DNA of 61,107 bases from Clostridia bacterium BRH_c25 (lineage in GTDB: Bacteria > Bacillota_A > Clostridia > Lutisporales > Lutisporaceae): assembly GCA_001515955.1 (NCBI GenBank), contig LOES01000015.1, forward strand, positions 1-61,107. Direction: 5' to 3'. Of the stretch, positions 17,038-26,187 are shown one piece after another. The notes under the pieces are model-generated. The model made no database searches, was not told the origin of the DNA, and saw only the letters and a list, made by a program, of their open reading frames with translations. How positions within the stretch are numbered: the stretch's first letter is position 1; each line of letters starts with the position of its first letter. A program made the translations under genes and the position numbers.

Positions 17038-17980
17038 CAATGAGTTTTTAAAGAAAGAGCTGGAATCTGTAGAAGATACTATTAAGAAGTCTTTAAGAAC
17101 CAGGAATAAAACTGTTAAGGAAGCTTTGGTGGGGTTTGTAGACAGCGGCGGCAAAAGGCTCAGACCTGCCTTTACGATACTTGGGAGTACATTCGGCAAA
17201 TACGACAGCAACGAAATTATACCCATAGCCGCAGCTCTGGAAATAATCCACATGGCTACGCTTATACATGATGATATAATAGATGATGCAAAGCTTAGAA
17301 GAGGAGCAGAAACGGTACACTCAGTTCTAGGCAAGGATGTGGCGGTATACAGTGGTGACTTCCTTCTGACCCGTGCTTTCATGCTGGTAGCGGAGTATGC
17401 TGATCTGGATATATTAAAGCAGGTGGCTAAGGCTTCAGCATATATTTGCGACAGCGAAATAGCTCAAAATGAGCAGAAGTTTGATACTGATGTCAGTGTT
17501 AAGCAATATCTGAAAAGAATAGGTGGAAAAACTGCGGCATTGTTTGCTATTAGCCTGTATATGGGTTCTTATAAGGCAGGCTGCCCAAGGAAGCTTGTGA
17601 ATAAGCTTGGAGTGTTGGGCAATAATATTGGTATGGCCTTCCAGATTGTCGATGATATACTGGACCTGACCGGCAACCAGGTGAAGGTAGGCAAACCCTT
17701 GCTAAGTGATGCTGCCCAAGGAGTATATACTCTGCCGATAATTTATGCACTTCGATCTGAATATAGAAAGCAGGTATTGGAGGCTCTAAGCAGGATACGT
17801 AAGGATAACGGGCTGTCCCTGTATGCGGTCCTGGATGCCTCAAAGTCTATTGAAAGATCAAAGAATCTTGCTGAGAAATATATAAGCAAAGCTTTGAAAA
17901 GTGCCGGTGAATTGCCGGATTCTATAGGCAGAGACGTAATTATTGAAATAATTAATGATCAGCTTGAAAGAAAATTCTAA
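17027..17980 (+). CDS. Polyprenyl diphosphate synthase (HepT-like)
   Basis: This trans-prenyltransferase has GGKRLRP, the first aspartate motif in LIHDDIIDDAKLRRG (about residues 81-95) and the second in IVDDILD (about 208-214). It makes a long-chain polyprenyl diphosphate, probably for (demethyl)menaquinone or lipid carriers. The frame permits GTG 17018, ATG 17021 and ATG 17027; AGGAAG at 17013-17018 gives the best spacing for 17027. It overlaps the Gx gene by 11 bp. Length about 317 is normal. Confidence 0.88.
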   Translation: MWNSNEFLKKELESVEDTIKKSLRTRNKTVKEALVGFVDSGGKRLRPAFTILGSTFGKYDSNEIIPIAAALEIIHMATLIHDDIIDDAKLRRGAETVHSVLGKDVAVYSGDFLLTRAFMLVAEYADLDILKQVAKASAYICDSEIAQNEQKFDTDVSVKQYLKRIGGKTAALFAISLYMGSYKAGCPRKLVNKLGVLGNNIGMAFQIVDDILDLTGNQVKVGKPLLSDAAQGVYTLPIIYALRSEYRKQVLEALSRIRKDNGLSLYAVLDASKSIERSKNLAEKYISKALKSAGELPDSIGRDVIIEIINDQLERKF

Positions 17981-18003
17981 TTTTCATCGTCTAAATATAT
18001 AAA

Positions 18004-18043
18004 CATTGGGTGTTTTGTTAAGCAATGCACCCATATTGTTTTT
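18004..18043 (+). terminator. Probable terminator after the polyprenyl synthase gene
   Basis: TGGGTG (18007-18012) pairs with CACCCA (18028-18033), followed by TATTGTTTTT. The stem is short, so confidence is moderate. Confidence 0.5.
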
Positions 18044-18165
18044 GCGGGGCTGTTTCTGGTGCATATTCACACTAATTTTGAATATTGCTGAAGACATATT
18101 GAATGATGACAGAAATTGTATCATAATAATAAGGGATATTATAATGTACTATTGGAGGTTTGACA

Positions 18166-19051
<886 letters not shown>

Positions 19052-19145
19052 GAATAAAATGAAACACACTTGTAATATTTAATAACTGGAAAATTATTAT
19101 ATAATTAAAGTATGAAAAAAATTGCAGCATAAGAGGTGTATTGAG

Positions 19146-19964
19146 GTGGATGAACTTAAGCAGCTGCTTCCATATCTAAAAATGTGGAATACATATGTGG
19201 ATATAGGAATAATTGCCATAATAATTTACAAGGCAATGAATTTAATAAAGGAAACCAGGGCGGAGCAGCTTATTAAGGGTATCGCCATGCTCATTATTGC
19301 AACCAAGCTTAGTGAAGTGCTGGGCTTCCACGCTGTTTACTGGCTGTTGAAGAATGCCATGACAGTAGGGGTTATTGCAATACTGATCATTTTCCAGCCT
19401 GAGCTCAGACGTGCACTTGAGCATCTCGGAAGGGGTACGTTCTTCGTGAAAGGAGAACTGCTTGAACAGGAAATTGACAGCATGCTTGACGAGATAAATA
19501 TTGCAGTAACACACCTTTCAAAGAATAGAATAGGTGCGATAATAGTGCTGGAGCAGGAAACCGGATTGAACGAGTACATTGAGACAGGCACCAAGCTGGA
19601 TTCTACAGTAACCAATGAGCTGTTGGTGAATCTGTTTGTGCCGAATACTCCTCTTCATGACGGAGCTGTGATAATCAGGAGAAACAGGATAACTGCAGCA
19701 GGCTGCTTTCTGCCCCTTACCCAGAGCCAGAACCTGAGCAAGGAGCTCGGCACCAGGCATAGAGCTGCAATTGGTGTAACTGAGATATCCGATTCGCTGG
19801 TAATAATAGTCTCAGAGGAGACAGGGGTCATATCCTTTGCCAAAATGGGACGGCTGTCAAGATATCTGGATACCAAATCACTGAAGGAAATTATTAAAAA
19901 TGGATACAAAGCCAAAGAGGGCAAAGCTTCCATATGGACGAAGCGAGGTAGCAGAAATGAGTAA
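19146..19964 (+). CDS. cdaA: Diadenylate cyclase CdaA
   Basis: CdaA joins two ATP into cyclic di-AMP at the membrane. The protein has three N-terminal transmembrane helices (residues 10-90) and a DAC domain with HDGA (near residue 172) and the RHRAA motif (near 203), the ATP-binding hallmarks. The frame opens at 19122 with TTG, but AAGAGGTG at 19130-19137 fits GTG 19146 and gives the usual N terminus. The end overlaps the cdaR start by 8 bp, the standard arrangement of this pair. Confidence 0.94.
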   Translation: MDELKQLLPYLKMWNTYVDIGIIAIIIYKAMNLIKETRAEQLIKGIAMLIIATKLSEVLGFHAVYWLLKNAMTVGVIAILIIFQPELRRALEHLGRGTFFVKGELLEQEIDSMLDEINIAVTHLSKNRIGAIIVLEQETGLNEYIETGTKLDSTVTNELLVNLFVPNTPLHDGAVIIRRNRITAAGCFLPLTQSQNLSKELGTRHRAAIGVTEISDSLVIIVSEETGVISFAKMGRLSRYLDTKSLKEIIKNGYKAKEGKASIWTKRGSRNE

Positions 19965-21177
19965 TAAGCTATTAAACAAGGATATGACGATACGAGTACT
20001 TTCTGTTATGCTGGCATTGCTTCTTTGGTTCTATGTGATAACTGAGCAAAATCCGGAAATAACCAAGGAAATCACTATTCCGGTAAGGCTGATCAATACG
20101 GTTTTCCTTGAGAAAAGCAGTATGGTGCTGGTCAATGATCCGACCAGCTATAAGCTTATACTGAGGGTAAAGGGTAAGAAGGATGTTCTGGATAAGCTTA
20201 ATGAGACCACGGTTGATGCTACTGCGGACTTGGAAGGTCACAGGCTTAAGGGTGATAACTTTCTGAAAATCAATATCAACGGAATACCCGAGGGTGTCAA
20301 TATTCTGACGAAATCCATGGAAAGCCTGAAGGTGGTCCTTGAGTCAAAAGTAAGCATTCAGAAGAGTGTAAATGTGAATATCATGGGTAATCCATCCCAA
20401 GGTATGGCAGCAATGGCTCCTGCATTGGCACCTAATGATGTTGTAATAACCGGTGCAGAATCTCAGATCAATAAAATCAAGAATGTCAGGGTAGATGTGG
20501 ATATTGCCAGTGTAAAAGCGGAAGTGAAGAAGATTCTGCCTGTGAGAGTATTGGATGAAGACAATAAAGATATTCAGGGTATCTCTATAGATCCTGGTAC
20601 TGTGGAAGTTAATATTCCTATTGAGAATACAAAACATGTCAGTCTGGAAATGGATTTAACAGGACAACCGGCTGCCGGATATATGGTAAGAAGTATTTCA
20701 ATAGAACCTGAAGAAATAATTATTACCGGAAAACAGCAGACTCTAGCCGGTATAAATTCATTGAAAACTGAGAAAATTGATATTACTGAAGGAACTGCAG
20801 ATGTATCAAAGGAAGTCAGATTTATAATACCGGAGGGTGTTGAGCTTGTAAATACCAATGAAAAAGTGAGTATTTTTATAGATATTGAGAAAATTGTTAC
20901 AAGTGAAATAACTATTGACAGCATTGAACATGTGAACCTTCCGGAGGGCTTGGAGCTGGAAAGCATACAGGCCGGTATGGCTGTGACCGTAAAAGCTGCG
21001 GAAAGCTTATTGCTTGATACTTCAAAAACTATCAAGGTATATGTAGATCTAAAGCATGCCACAGAAGGTACTAATGTCCTGAATGTATTGTGGGAGGCGC
21101 CTCAAGGGGTTGAAGTTGTGAGTGTATCACTGCAGCAGGTTGAGGTGGTGCTGAAGAAAAAGAGTGGAACGCAATAA
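19957..21177 (+). CDS. cdaR: YbbR-domain regulator of diadenylate cyclase (CdaR)
   Basis: The 406-residue protein has a single N-terminal membrane helix (MTIRVLSVMLALLLWFYVIT) followed by extracytoplasmic YbbR repeats, recognisable by recurring PVRLIN/LPVRVLDE and EEIIITGKQQTL-type strands; I count about four. CdaR binds CdaA across the membrane and tunes c-di-AMP production. The frame extends upstream inside cdaA, but AGCGAGG/GCAG before ATG 19957 and the MSNKLLNKDMTIR start fit the family. In related genomes glmM follows; here glmM lies 17 kb away. Confidence 0.92.
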   Translation: MSNKLLNKDMTIRVLSVMLALLLWFYVITEQNPEITKEITIPVRLINTVFLEKSSMVLVNDPTSYKLILRVKGKKDVLDKLNETTVDATADLEGHRLKGDNFLKININGIPEGVNILTKSMESLKVVLESKVSIQKSVNVNIMGNPSQGMAAMAPALAPNDVVITGAESQINKIKNVRVDVDIASVKAEVKKILPVRVLDEDNKDIQGISIDPGTVEVNIPIENTKHVSLEMDLTGQPAAGYMVRSISIEPEEIIITGKQQTLAGINSLKTEKIDITEGTADVSKEVRFIIPEGVELVNTNEKVSIFIDIEKIVTSEITIDSIEHVNLPEGLELESIQAGMAVTVKAAESLLLDTSKTIKVYVDLKHATEGTNVLNVLWEAPQGVEVVSVSLQQVEVVLKKKSGTQ

Positions 21178-21178
21178 G

Positions 21179-21296
21179 TTACTAGTCGCTAGACTCTAGT
21201 CACTAGATTTGAGTAATGCTTCGAAGGCTGGACTATATCTGTACTCATAAGGAATACCTGGAATTTAGAGACTAGTGACTAGAGACTAGCGACTAA
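21179..21296 (+). repeat. Composite hairpin element R2-b with a different arm sequence
   Basis: The left arm (21181-21207) is made of CTAGTCGCTAG/CTAGTCACTAG units and the right arm (21266-21296) of CTAGTGACTAGAGACTAGCGAC. The arms are complementary at about 22 of 23 positions although they share no sequence with the GATACGA arms of other copies. The core GCTTCGAAGGC is at 21218-21228. Confidence 0.85.
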
Positions 21297-21314
21297 TTAT
21301 ATGGAGATGATTAA

Positions 21315-22949
21315 GTGCGTTTTGAGATAAATAACTTGAAGCAGCCTGTCAAAGAGATTACCTTCGATAATGATGCAGATACGGTCAGGCTTCTTGCTGC
21401 CGGAAAGCTCGGTATAAGTGAGAAGGATATAAAGGGCATCAGGATTTTGAGAAGATCTGTGGACGCAAGGGATAAGAAGGATGTTCTGCTGGTATATTCC
21501 GCAGAGGTTGAACTGGCAGAGGATATGAGTCTTTCCAGGTATCGGAGAATAAAGGATGTTGTTATAATAAACGGACAGGCAGACCAGGGGGATACGAAAA
21601 AAGAGCTTGCCTTCGGCAGCGGGAAAATAAATAACAGGCCAATAATTATAGGCAGTGGACCGGCAGGATTATTTGCCGGTTTAATTTTAGCACAGCACGG
21701 GTACAGGCCGCTTATACTGGAAAGAGGCAGTGATGTTGATAAAAGAGCCGAGGCGATAAATAAGTTTTTCAAGCTTGGTGAGTTTGATGAGGCTTCCAAC
21801 GTGCAGTTTGGTGAGGGCGGAGCAGGTACCTTTTCGGATGGAAAACTGACAACGAGAATAAAGGATAAAAGGATCGGCATGGTCCTGAATACTTTTGTGG
21901 AAGAGGGAGCGCCAGAAGAGATACTTTACCTGGGCAAGCCGCATATAGGAACGGACATCTTAAAGACTGCAATAAAAAACATCAGAAACAGGATAATCGA
22001 GCTTGGAGGGGAAGTGAGATTTTCCTCCATGGTTACAGATATATTGGAGGATAATGGTGCCGCAAGGGCTGTTGTTGTGAATGGCAATGAAACCATCGAA
22101 TCCAATGTTATCATAGCAGCACTGGGCCATAGTGCCAGAGATACCTATGCCATGCTTTTTGAAAAGGGTTTGGCCATTGTACCCAAGCCCTTCTCCATAG
22201 GCGTGAGGATAGAACATCTTCAGAGTATGCTTGATGAAGCCCAGTACGGCAGCTTTGCCGGGCACCCAAGGCTCGGGGCGGCAGATTACCTGCTTACAAC
22301 CAGGAGCAGCATAACGGGCCGGGCTGCCTACAGCTTCTGTATGTGCCCCGGAGGGCAGGTGGTGGCTGCTGCTTCAGAGAAGGGAATGCTTGTCACCAAC
22401 GGAATGAGTGAATACAAAAGAGATAAGGAGAATGCAAACAGTGCATTGGTTGTCTCGGTATCTCCAGAGGACTTCAAAAGCAGTCATCCCTTATCAGGGG
22501 TGGAGTTTCAGAGAACCTGGGAAGGGAAGGCTTATGAGCTGGGCGGCAGGAATTTTCATGCACCGGTACAGCTTGCAGGGGATTTCCTTCTGGGAAAGGC
22601 ATCCGGGGCAATAGGCGGGGTCACACCCAGCTATACTCCAGGGATAAAGCTCTGTGACTTGCACATGTGCCTTCCTGAGTATGTGACACTTACCATGAAG
22701 GAAGCGCTAAGGGATTTTGACAAGAGAATAAAGGGCTTTGCAAGCAGGGATGCGGTTCTTACAGGAGTTGAGACAAGGACCTCCGCACCCATAAGGATAG
22801 TCAGGAAGGAAAACCTGGAGAGCGAGACCTTAAGGAACTTCTATCCCATAGGTGAGGGTGCAGGCTATGCAGGAGGAATTATGAGTGCAGCAGTGGATGG
22901 CATAAAGGCAGCTGAAAAGATAATAGAGACATATAAACCAATAAATTAG
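21315..22949 (+). CDS. Uncharacterised FAD-dependent dehydrogenase (COG2509 type)
   Basis: The 544-residue flavoprotein has an N-terminal domain of about 100 residues, then a dinucleotide fold GSGPAGLFAG (near 113-122) for FAD, followed by FGEGGAGTFSDGKLTTR (near 165-181), which marks this family. A C-terminal GEGAGYAGGIMSAAVDGI segment closes the FAD site. Reaction and substrate of this family are not known; folate or tRNA functions should not be assumed. The start is GTG 21315 with GGAGA 7 bases before. It lies between two R2 elements in a co-directional run. Confidence 0.82.
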   Translation: MRFEINNLKQPVKEITFDNDADTVRLLAAGKLGISEKDIKGIRILRRSVDARDKKDVLLVYSAEVELAEDMSLSRYRRIKDVVIINGQADQGDTKKELAFGSGKINNRPIIIGSGPAGLFAGLILAQHGYRPLILERGSDVDKRAEAINKFFKLGEFDEASNVQFGEGGAGTFSDGKLTTRIKDKRIGMVLNTFVEEGAPEEILYLGKPHIGTDILKTAIKNIRNRIIELGGEVRFSSMVTDILEDNGAARAVVVNGNETIESNVIIAALGHSARDTYAMLFEKGLAIVPKPFSIGVRIEHLQSMLDEAQYGSFAGHPRLGAADYLLTTRSSITGRAAYSFCMCPGGQVVAAASEKGMLVTNGMSEYKRDKENANSALVVSVSPEDFKSSHPLSGVEFQRTWEGKAYELGGRNFHAPVQLAGDFLLGKASGAIGGVTPSYTPGIKLCDLHMCLPEYVTLTMKEALRDFDKRIKGFASRDAVLTGVETRTSAPIRIVRKENLESETLRNFYPIGEGAGYAGGIMSAAVDGIKAAEKIIETYKPIN

Positions 22950-23051
22950 GCGTGATGTTCCGAGGTTGCGGGGAATGTAGGGGCGCCCATTGGGCGTCCG
23001 GATAGGCTTCGAAGGCTTTTCTTAGGCTCTCGTATCTCGTATCTCGTATCT
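22950..23051 (+). repeat. Composite hairpin element R2-c with a TAGGGGC module
   Basis: Contains the palindromic module TAGGGGCGCCCATTGGGC (22978 on), the core GGCTTCGAAGGC (23005-23016) and a right arm of TCTCGTATC repeats (23027-23051). The left GATACGA arm is missing and replaced by GTTGCGGGG, so this copy is a mosaic. Confidence 0.8.
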
Positions 23052-23072
23052 AAAGAATCGTGAGGTTGTTTT

Positions 23073-24788
23073 ATGGAAAGGGATATTGAACTGATACTGG
23101 ACTCTACTCATGATGCAATGATTGCTGTTAATTCTGACGGCATAATTACATTATTCAACAAGGCCGCTGAAAAGCTCACAGGGACAGATGCCGAAGAGGC
23201 TTTGGGCAAGTATGTGGCTGATGTGGTAATTGACACAAGGCTGCCTTATGTACTGGAGACAGGCGTCTCGGAGCTTAACCGGCAGCAGAATCTGGGCAGC
23301 ATAAAAATCATAACCAACAGAATGCCTGTTAAGGATAAGGAAGGCAGAATAATAGGCGCCATTGCAGTATTCAGGGATATCACCGAGGTCATAGAGCTTG
23401 CGGAGGAGATAACAAACCTGAATGAAATGCAGAGCATGCTGGCAGCAATTTTCTATGCCACCCAGGATGCTATATCCGTTGTAGACCAGAATGGGCTTGG
23501 AGTGATGATCAACCCTGCCTATACCAGGATAACGGGATTGCCGGAAAAGGATGTAATAGGCAAACCTGCCACTGTTGACATTGCCGAAGGTGAGAGCATA
23601 CATATGAAGGTAATAAAGACAAAAAAACCTGTCAAGGGTGCTCTTATGAAGGTTGGACCGGCACATAAGGAGGTACTGGTCAATGCTGCTCCCATAATAG
23701 TTGATGGAGAGCTAAGGGGAAGTGTGGGAGTAATACATGATATGTCTGAGATAACCAAGCTTTCCGATGAATTAAAGAATGCCAAGGATATAATAAGAAG
23801 TCTGGAAGCCAAGTACACCTTTGAGGATATAATAGGGAAGGATCCGCTGCTTTTGGCAGCAATAGAAAAAGCAAGGAAGGCTGCAGAAATCCCGATAACT
23901 GTTTTGCTGAGAGGCGAAAGCGGTACCGGTAAAGAGATATTTGCTCACTCAATACACAATGCAAGTGAGCGGAAATACAGAAAATTTGTAAGGGTGAATT
24001 GTTCGGCAATTCCGGAGACACTTTTGGAGTCGGAGCTGTTCGGATATGAGGAAGGCGCTTTTACCGGAGCCAGAAAAGGCGGGAGGAAGGGTCTTTTTGA
24101 GGAAGCCAATGGAGGCACTATTTTTCTTGATGAAATAGGGGAGATACCTCCGGGCACCCAGTCAAAGCTTCTTAGAGTACTGCAGGAAAGAGAGTTTGTG
24201 AGGGTAGGCGGTATCAAATCAATCAGCATAGATGTAAGAGTAATAACCGCAACGAACGTTGACCTTGAGACGGCTATAGACAGCGGCAGATTCAGAGCGG
24301 ATTTGTATTACAGACTCAATGTGCTGCCTATAAAGATTCCTCCCCTGAGGATGCGCAGAGGGGATATCTATGATTTGTCCATATTCTTCATAAAGAAATT
24401 CAACCAACAGTACGGGCGCAATGTTCAGGACATTTCACAGCAAGCTGTTCAGAAGCTTCAAGGATACAACTGGCCGGGGAATGTCAGGGAATTGGAGAAT
24501 TTCATAGGCCGTGCCATCATTAATATGAAGATTAATGATACGATAATCCAGGAAAACCATCTTCCGCAGTTTGAAAGACTTGCAGAGAAAGGTGAGATGC
24601 CTGTTGCCTATAATGAGAGCTATGAGAATATGCCTTTGACACTTGAGGATATCATTGAGCAGGCTGAGAAAAGGTATATAGTCCAGGTCATAAGGGAATG
24701 CAACAATAACAAGACCAAAGCTGCAAGGCTTATGGGCATATCCTTGAGAAGCCTGTACTATAAATTAGAAAAATATGGAATTGATTAA
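23073..24788 (+). CDS. Sigma-54-dependent activator with two PAS domains (BkdR-like)
   Basis: Two PAS sensory domains (about residues 3-115 and 125-235) are followed by an AAA+ sigma-54 interaction domain: Walker A GESGTGKE (near 283), the sigma-54 contact loop GAFTGA, Walker B GGTIFLDEIGE, and R-finger region LYYRLNVLPI. A Fis-type helix-turn-helix ends the protein (NNKTKAARLMGISLRSLYYKLEKYG). There is no receiver domain, so it senses a ligand or redox state directly. Immediately downstream are twin palindromes and a -24/-12 promoter in front of buk-ptb-buk-vor, so it should activate that operon. A terminator ends its own transcript. Confidence 0.93.
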   Translation: MERDIELILDSTHDAMIAVNSDGIITLFNKAAEKLTGTDAEEALGKYVADVVIDTRLPYVLETGVSELNRQQNLGSIKIITNRMPVKDKEGRIIGAIAVFRDITEVIELAEEITNLNEMQSMLAAIFYATQDAISVVDQNGLGVMINPAYTRITGLPEKDVIGKPATVDIAEGESIHMKVIKTKKPVKGALMKVGPAHKEVLVNAAPIIVDGELRGSVGVIHDMSEITKLSDELKNAKDIIRSLEAKYTFEDIIGKDPLLLAAIEKARKAAEIPITVLLRGESGTGKEIFAHSIHNASERKYRKFVRVNCSAIPETLLESELFGYEEGAFTGARKGGRKGLFEEANGGTIFLDEIGEIPPGTQSKLLRVLQEREFVRVGGIKSISIDVRVITATNVDLETAIDSGRFRADLYYRLNVLPIKIPPLRMRRGDIYDLSIFFIKKFNQQYGRNVQDISQQAVQKLQGYNWPGNVRELENFIGRAIINMKINDTIIQENHLPQFERLAEKGEMPVAYNESYENMPLTLEDIIEQAEKRYIVQVIRECNNNKTKAARLMGISLRSLYYKLEKYGID

Positions 24789-24803
24789 TAAAAACCTATG
24801 CCG

Positions 24804-24846
24804 TGCAAAATTTTGCAAAAACAATATAGGTTTGCAAAATTTTGCA
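24804..24846 (+). promoter_or_regulatory. Twin palindromic upstream activating sites
   Basis: TGCAAAATTTTGCA occurs exactly twice, at 24804-24817 and 24833-24846. Each is a perfect 14-bp palindrome and the centres are 29 bp apart, close to three helical turns. They lie about 165-205 bp before the -24/-12 promoter, the normal place for enhancer sites of sigma-54 activators. Confidence 0.85.
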
Positions 24847-24951
24847 TGCAACTTATTTCAAATATACTACTAATCATTTGTCTTACATCAAAAGTAACAT
24901 CTCTAAATAAATATTTCGAGAATATTTCTAAATATAATTAAGAATTTTGAA

Positions 24952-24998
24952 CCTGTTACCCTTGCTTTAAACAAGGATACAGGTTTTTGTTTTTTTTG
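24952..24998 (+). terminator. Terminator of the sigma-54 activator gene
   Basis: CCTGTTACCCTTG (24952-24964) pairs with CAAGGATACAGG (24972-24983), followed by a 14-base T-rich tract. It lies between the enhancer sites and the sigma-54 promoter. Confidence 0.85.
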
Positions 24999-25008
24999 AC
25001 AAAGTTTG

Positions 25009-25024
25009 TGGCACATTATTTGCA
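25009..25024 (+). promoter_or_regulatory. Sigma-54 (-24/-12) promoter of the buk-ptb-vor operon
   Basis: TGGCAC at 25009-25014 and TTGCA at 25020-25024 match the sigma-54 consensus, with exactly 10 bases between the invariant GG and GC. Transcription should begin near 25035, within the first heptamer of the R2-d repeat. Confidence 0.9.
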
Positions 25025-25037
25025 TAAGTATAATATA

Positions 25038-25071
25038 GATGCGAGATACGAGATGCGAGATACGAGATGCG
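25038..25071 (+). repeat. R2-d, GATGCGA/GATACGA arm only, in the buk leader
   Basis: Five tandem heptamers alternate GATGCGA and GATACGA. No core and no complementary right arm follow, so this is a half element. It starts within a few bases of the expected sigma-54 transcription start. Confidence 0.8.
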
Positions 25072-25104
25072 CAGCAAAAAGAATATATAGGGAGCGGTGA
25101 GACT

Positions 25105-26187
25105 GTGGCAAGAGAATACATATTAGCAATCAATCCGGGATCTACATCGACAAAGGTGGCAGTTTTCAAAGGTGAGGAGAACATACTCCAGAAGAATCTC
25201 AATCATTCTGCTGAGGAGGTTGACAAATTTGAAAAAATCACTGATCAATATGAGTACAGACAGAAAATGATAATGAATTGGATGAAGGAATCAGGCATAA
25301 GCACTGAAAGCCTATCCGCAGTGGTTGGAAGAGGCGGGCTGTTAAAATCAATACCCGGAGGTACATACAAGGTCACTGATGTAATGATTGAAGATCTGAA
25401 GCTTGGGGTACAAGGGGAGCATGCCTCAAATCTGGGCGGGATAATTGCCAAGGGTATAGCTGATCAGGAGGGGATACCTTCTTTTATAGTAGACCCTGTT
25501 GCTGTTGATGAATTTGAAGATATAGCCAGAATTTCAGGGATGCCCGAGCTGCAAAGAAAATCACTGGTCCATGCGTTGAATATAAAGGCTGTTGCCAGAA
25601 GAGCAGCCAGGGATATGGGTAAAGGGCTTGATGAGCTGAACTTTATAGTAGCACATCTTGGCGGCGGTATATCAATAGCACCTTTATTGAAGGGAAGAAT
25701 AGTGGATGTGAACAATGCCAACGATGGAGGACCCTTCTCCCCTGAAAGGGCAGGAGGGGTGCCTGTTGGAGCTGTTATAAAAATGTGTTACTCGGGTGAG
25801 TATACCCAGGCAGACATGAAGAAGAAGCTGGTAGGTAAAGCAGGTCTGGTAGGGTATCTTGGAACAAATGATGCCAGAGATGTAGTAGGAATGATCAAAA
25901 ATGGAGATAAGAACGCAGAGCTGGTATTTGATGCAATGGCTTATCAGATAGCAAAGGAAATCGGCTCCATGGCTGTTGTACTTATGGGAAAGGTTGACGC
26001 TGTTATCCTCACCGGTGGACTTGCATACTCGGAGCTTTTGTGCGACAGGATAAGCAAGAGAGTAGCATTCATAGGGCCAGTTATGATGTATCCCGGCGAA
26101 GATGAGATGCAGGCACTTGCGGAAGGTGCTGCAAGAGTGCTTGGAGGTGAGGAGAAAGCGAAGCTGTATGAGGAAGAGGTGAAGTAA
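25105..26187 (+). CDS. buk: Butyrate kinase 1 (branched-chain fatty acid kinase type)
   Basis: This acetokinase-family enzyme makes ATP from butyryl- or branched-chain acyl-phosphate. Visible motifs are [12 protein letters not shown] at the N terminus, VGRGGLLK, and the ATP-site [12 protein letters not shown] and GPFSPERAG segments. The frame opens at 25039 inside the repeat, but GGAGCGGTGA at 25091-25100 supports GTG 25105. Length of 360 is normal. It is the first gene after the sigma-54 promoter and abuts ptb directly. A second butyrate kinase follows in the same operon. Confidence 0.93.
   Translation: MAREYILAINPGSTSTKVAVFKGEENILQKNLNHSAEEVDKFEKITDQYEYRQKMIMNWMKESGISTESLSAVVGRGGLLKSIPGGTYKVTDVMIEDLKLGVQGEHASNLGGIIAKGIADQEGIPSFIVDPVAVDEFEDIARISGMPELQRKSLVHALNIKAVARRAARDMGKGLDELNFIVAHLGGGISIAPLLKGRIVDVNNANDGGPFSPERAGGVPVGAVIKMCYSGEYTQADMKKKLVGKAGLVGYLGTNDARDVVGMIKNGDKNAELVFDAMAYQIAKEIGSMAVVLMGKVDAVILTGGLAYSELLCDRISKRVAFIGPVMMYPGEDEMQALAEGAARVLGGEEKAKLYEEEVK

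Noticed and set aside
25038..25071. Tandem heptamers taken as a CRISPR-like array
   Set aside because: Units are 7 bases without spacers and no cas genes are present; they are arms of R2 elements.
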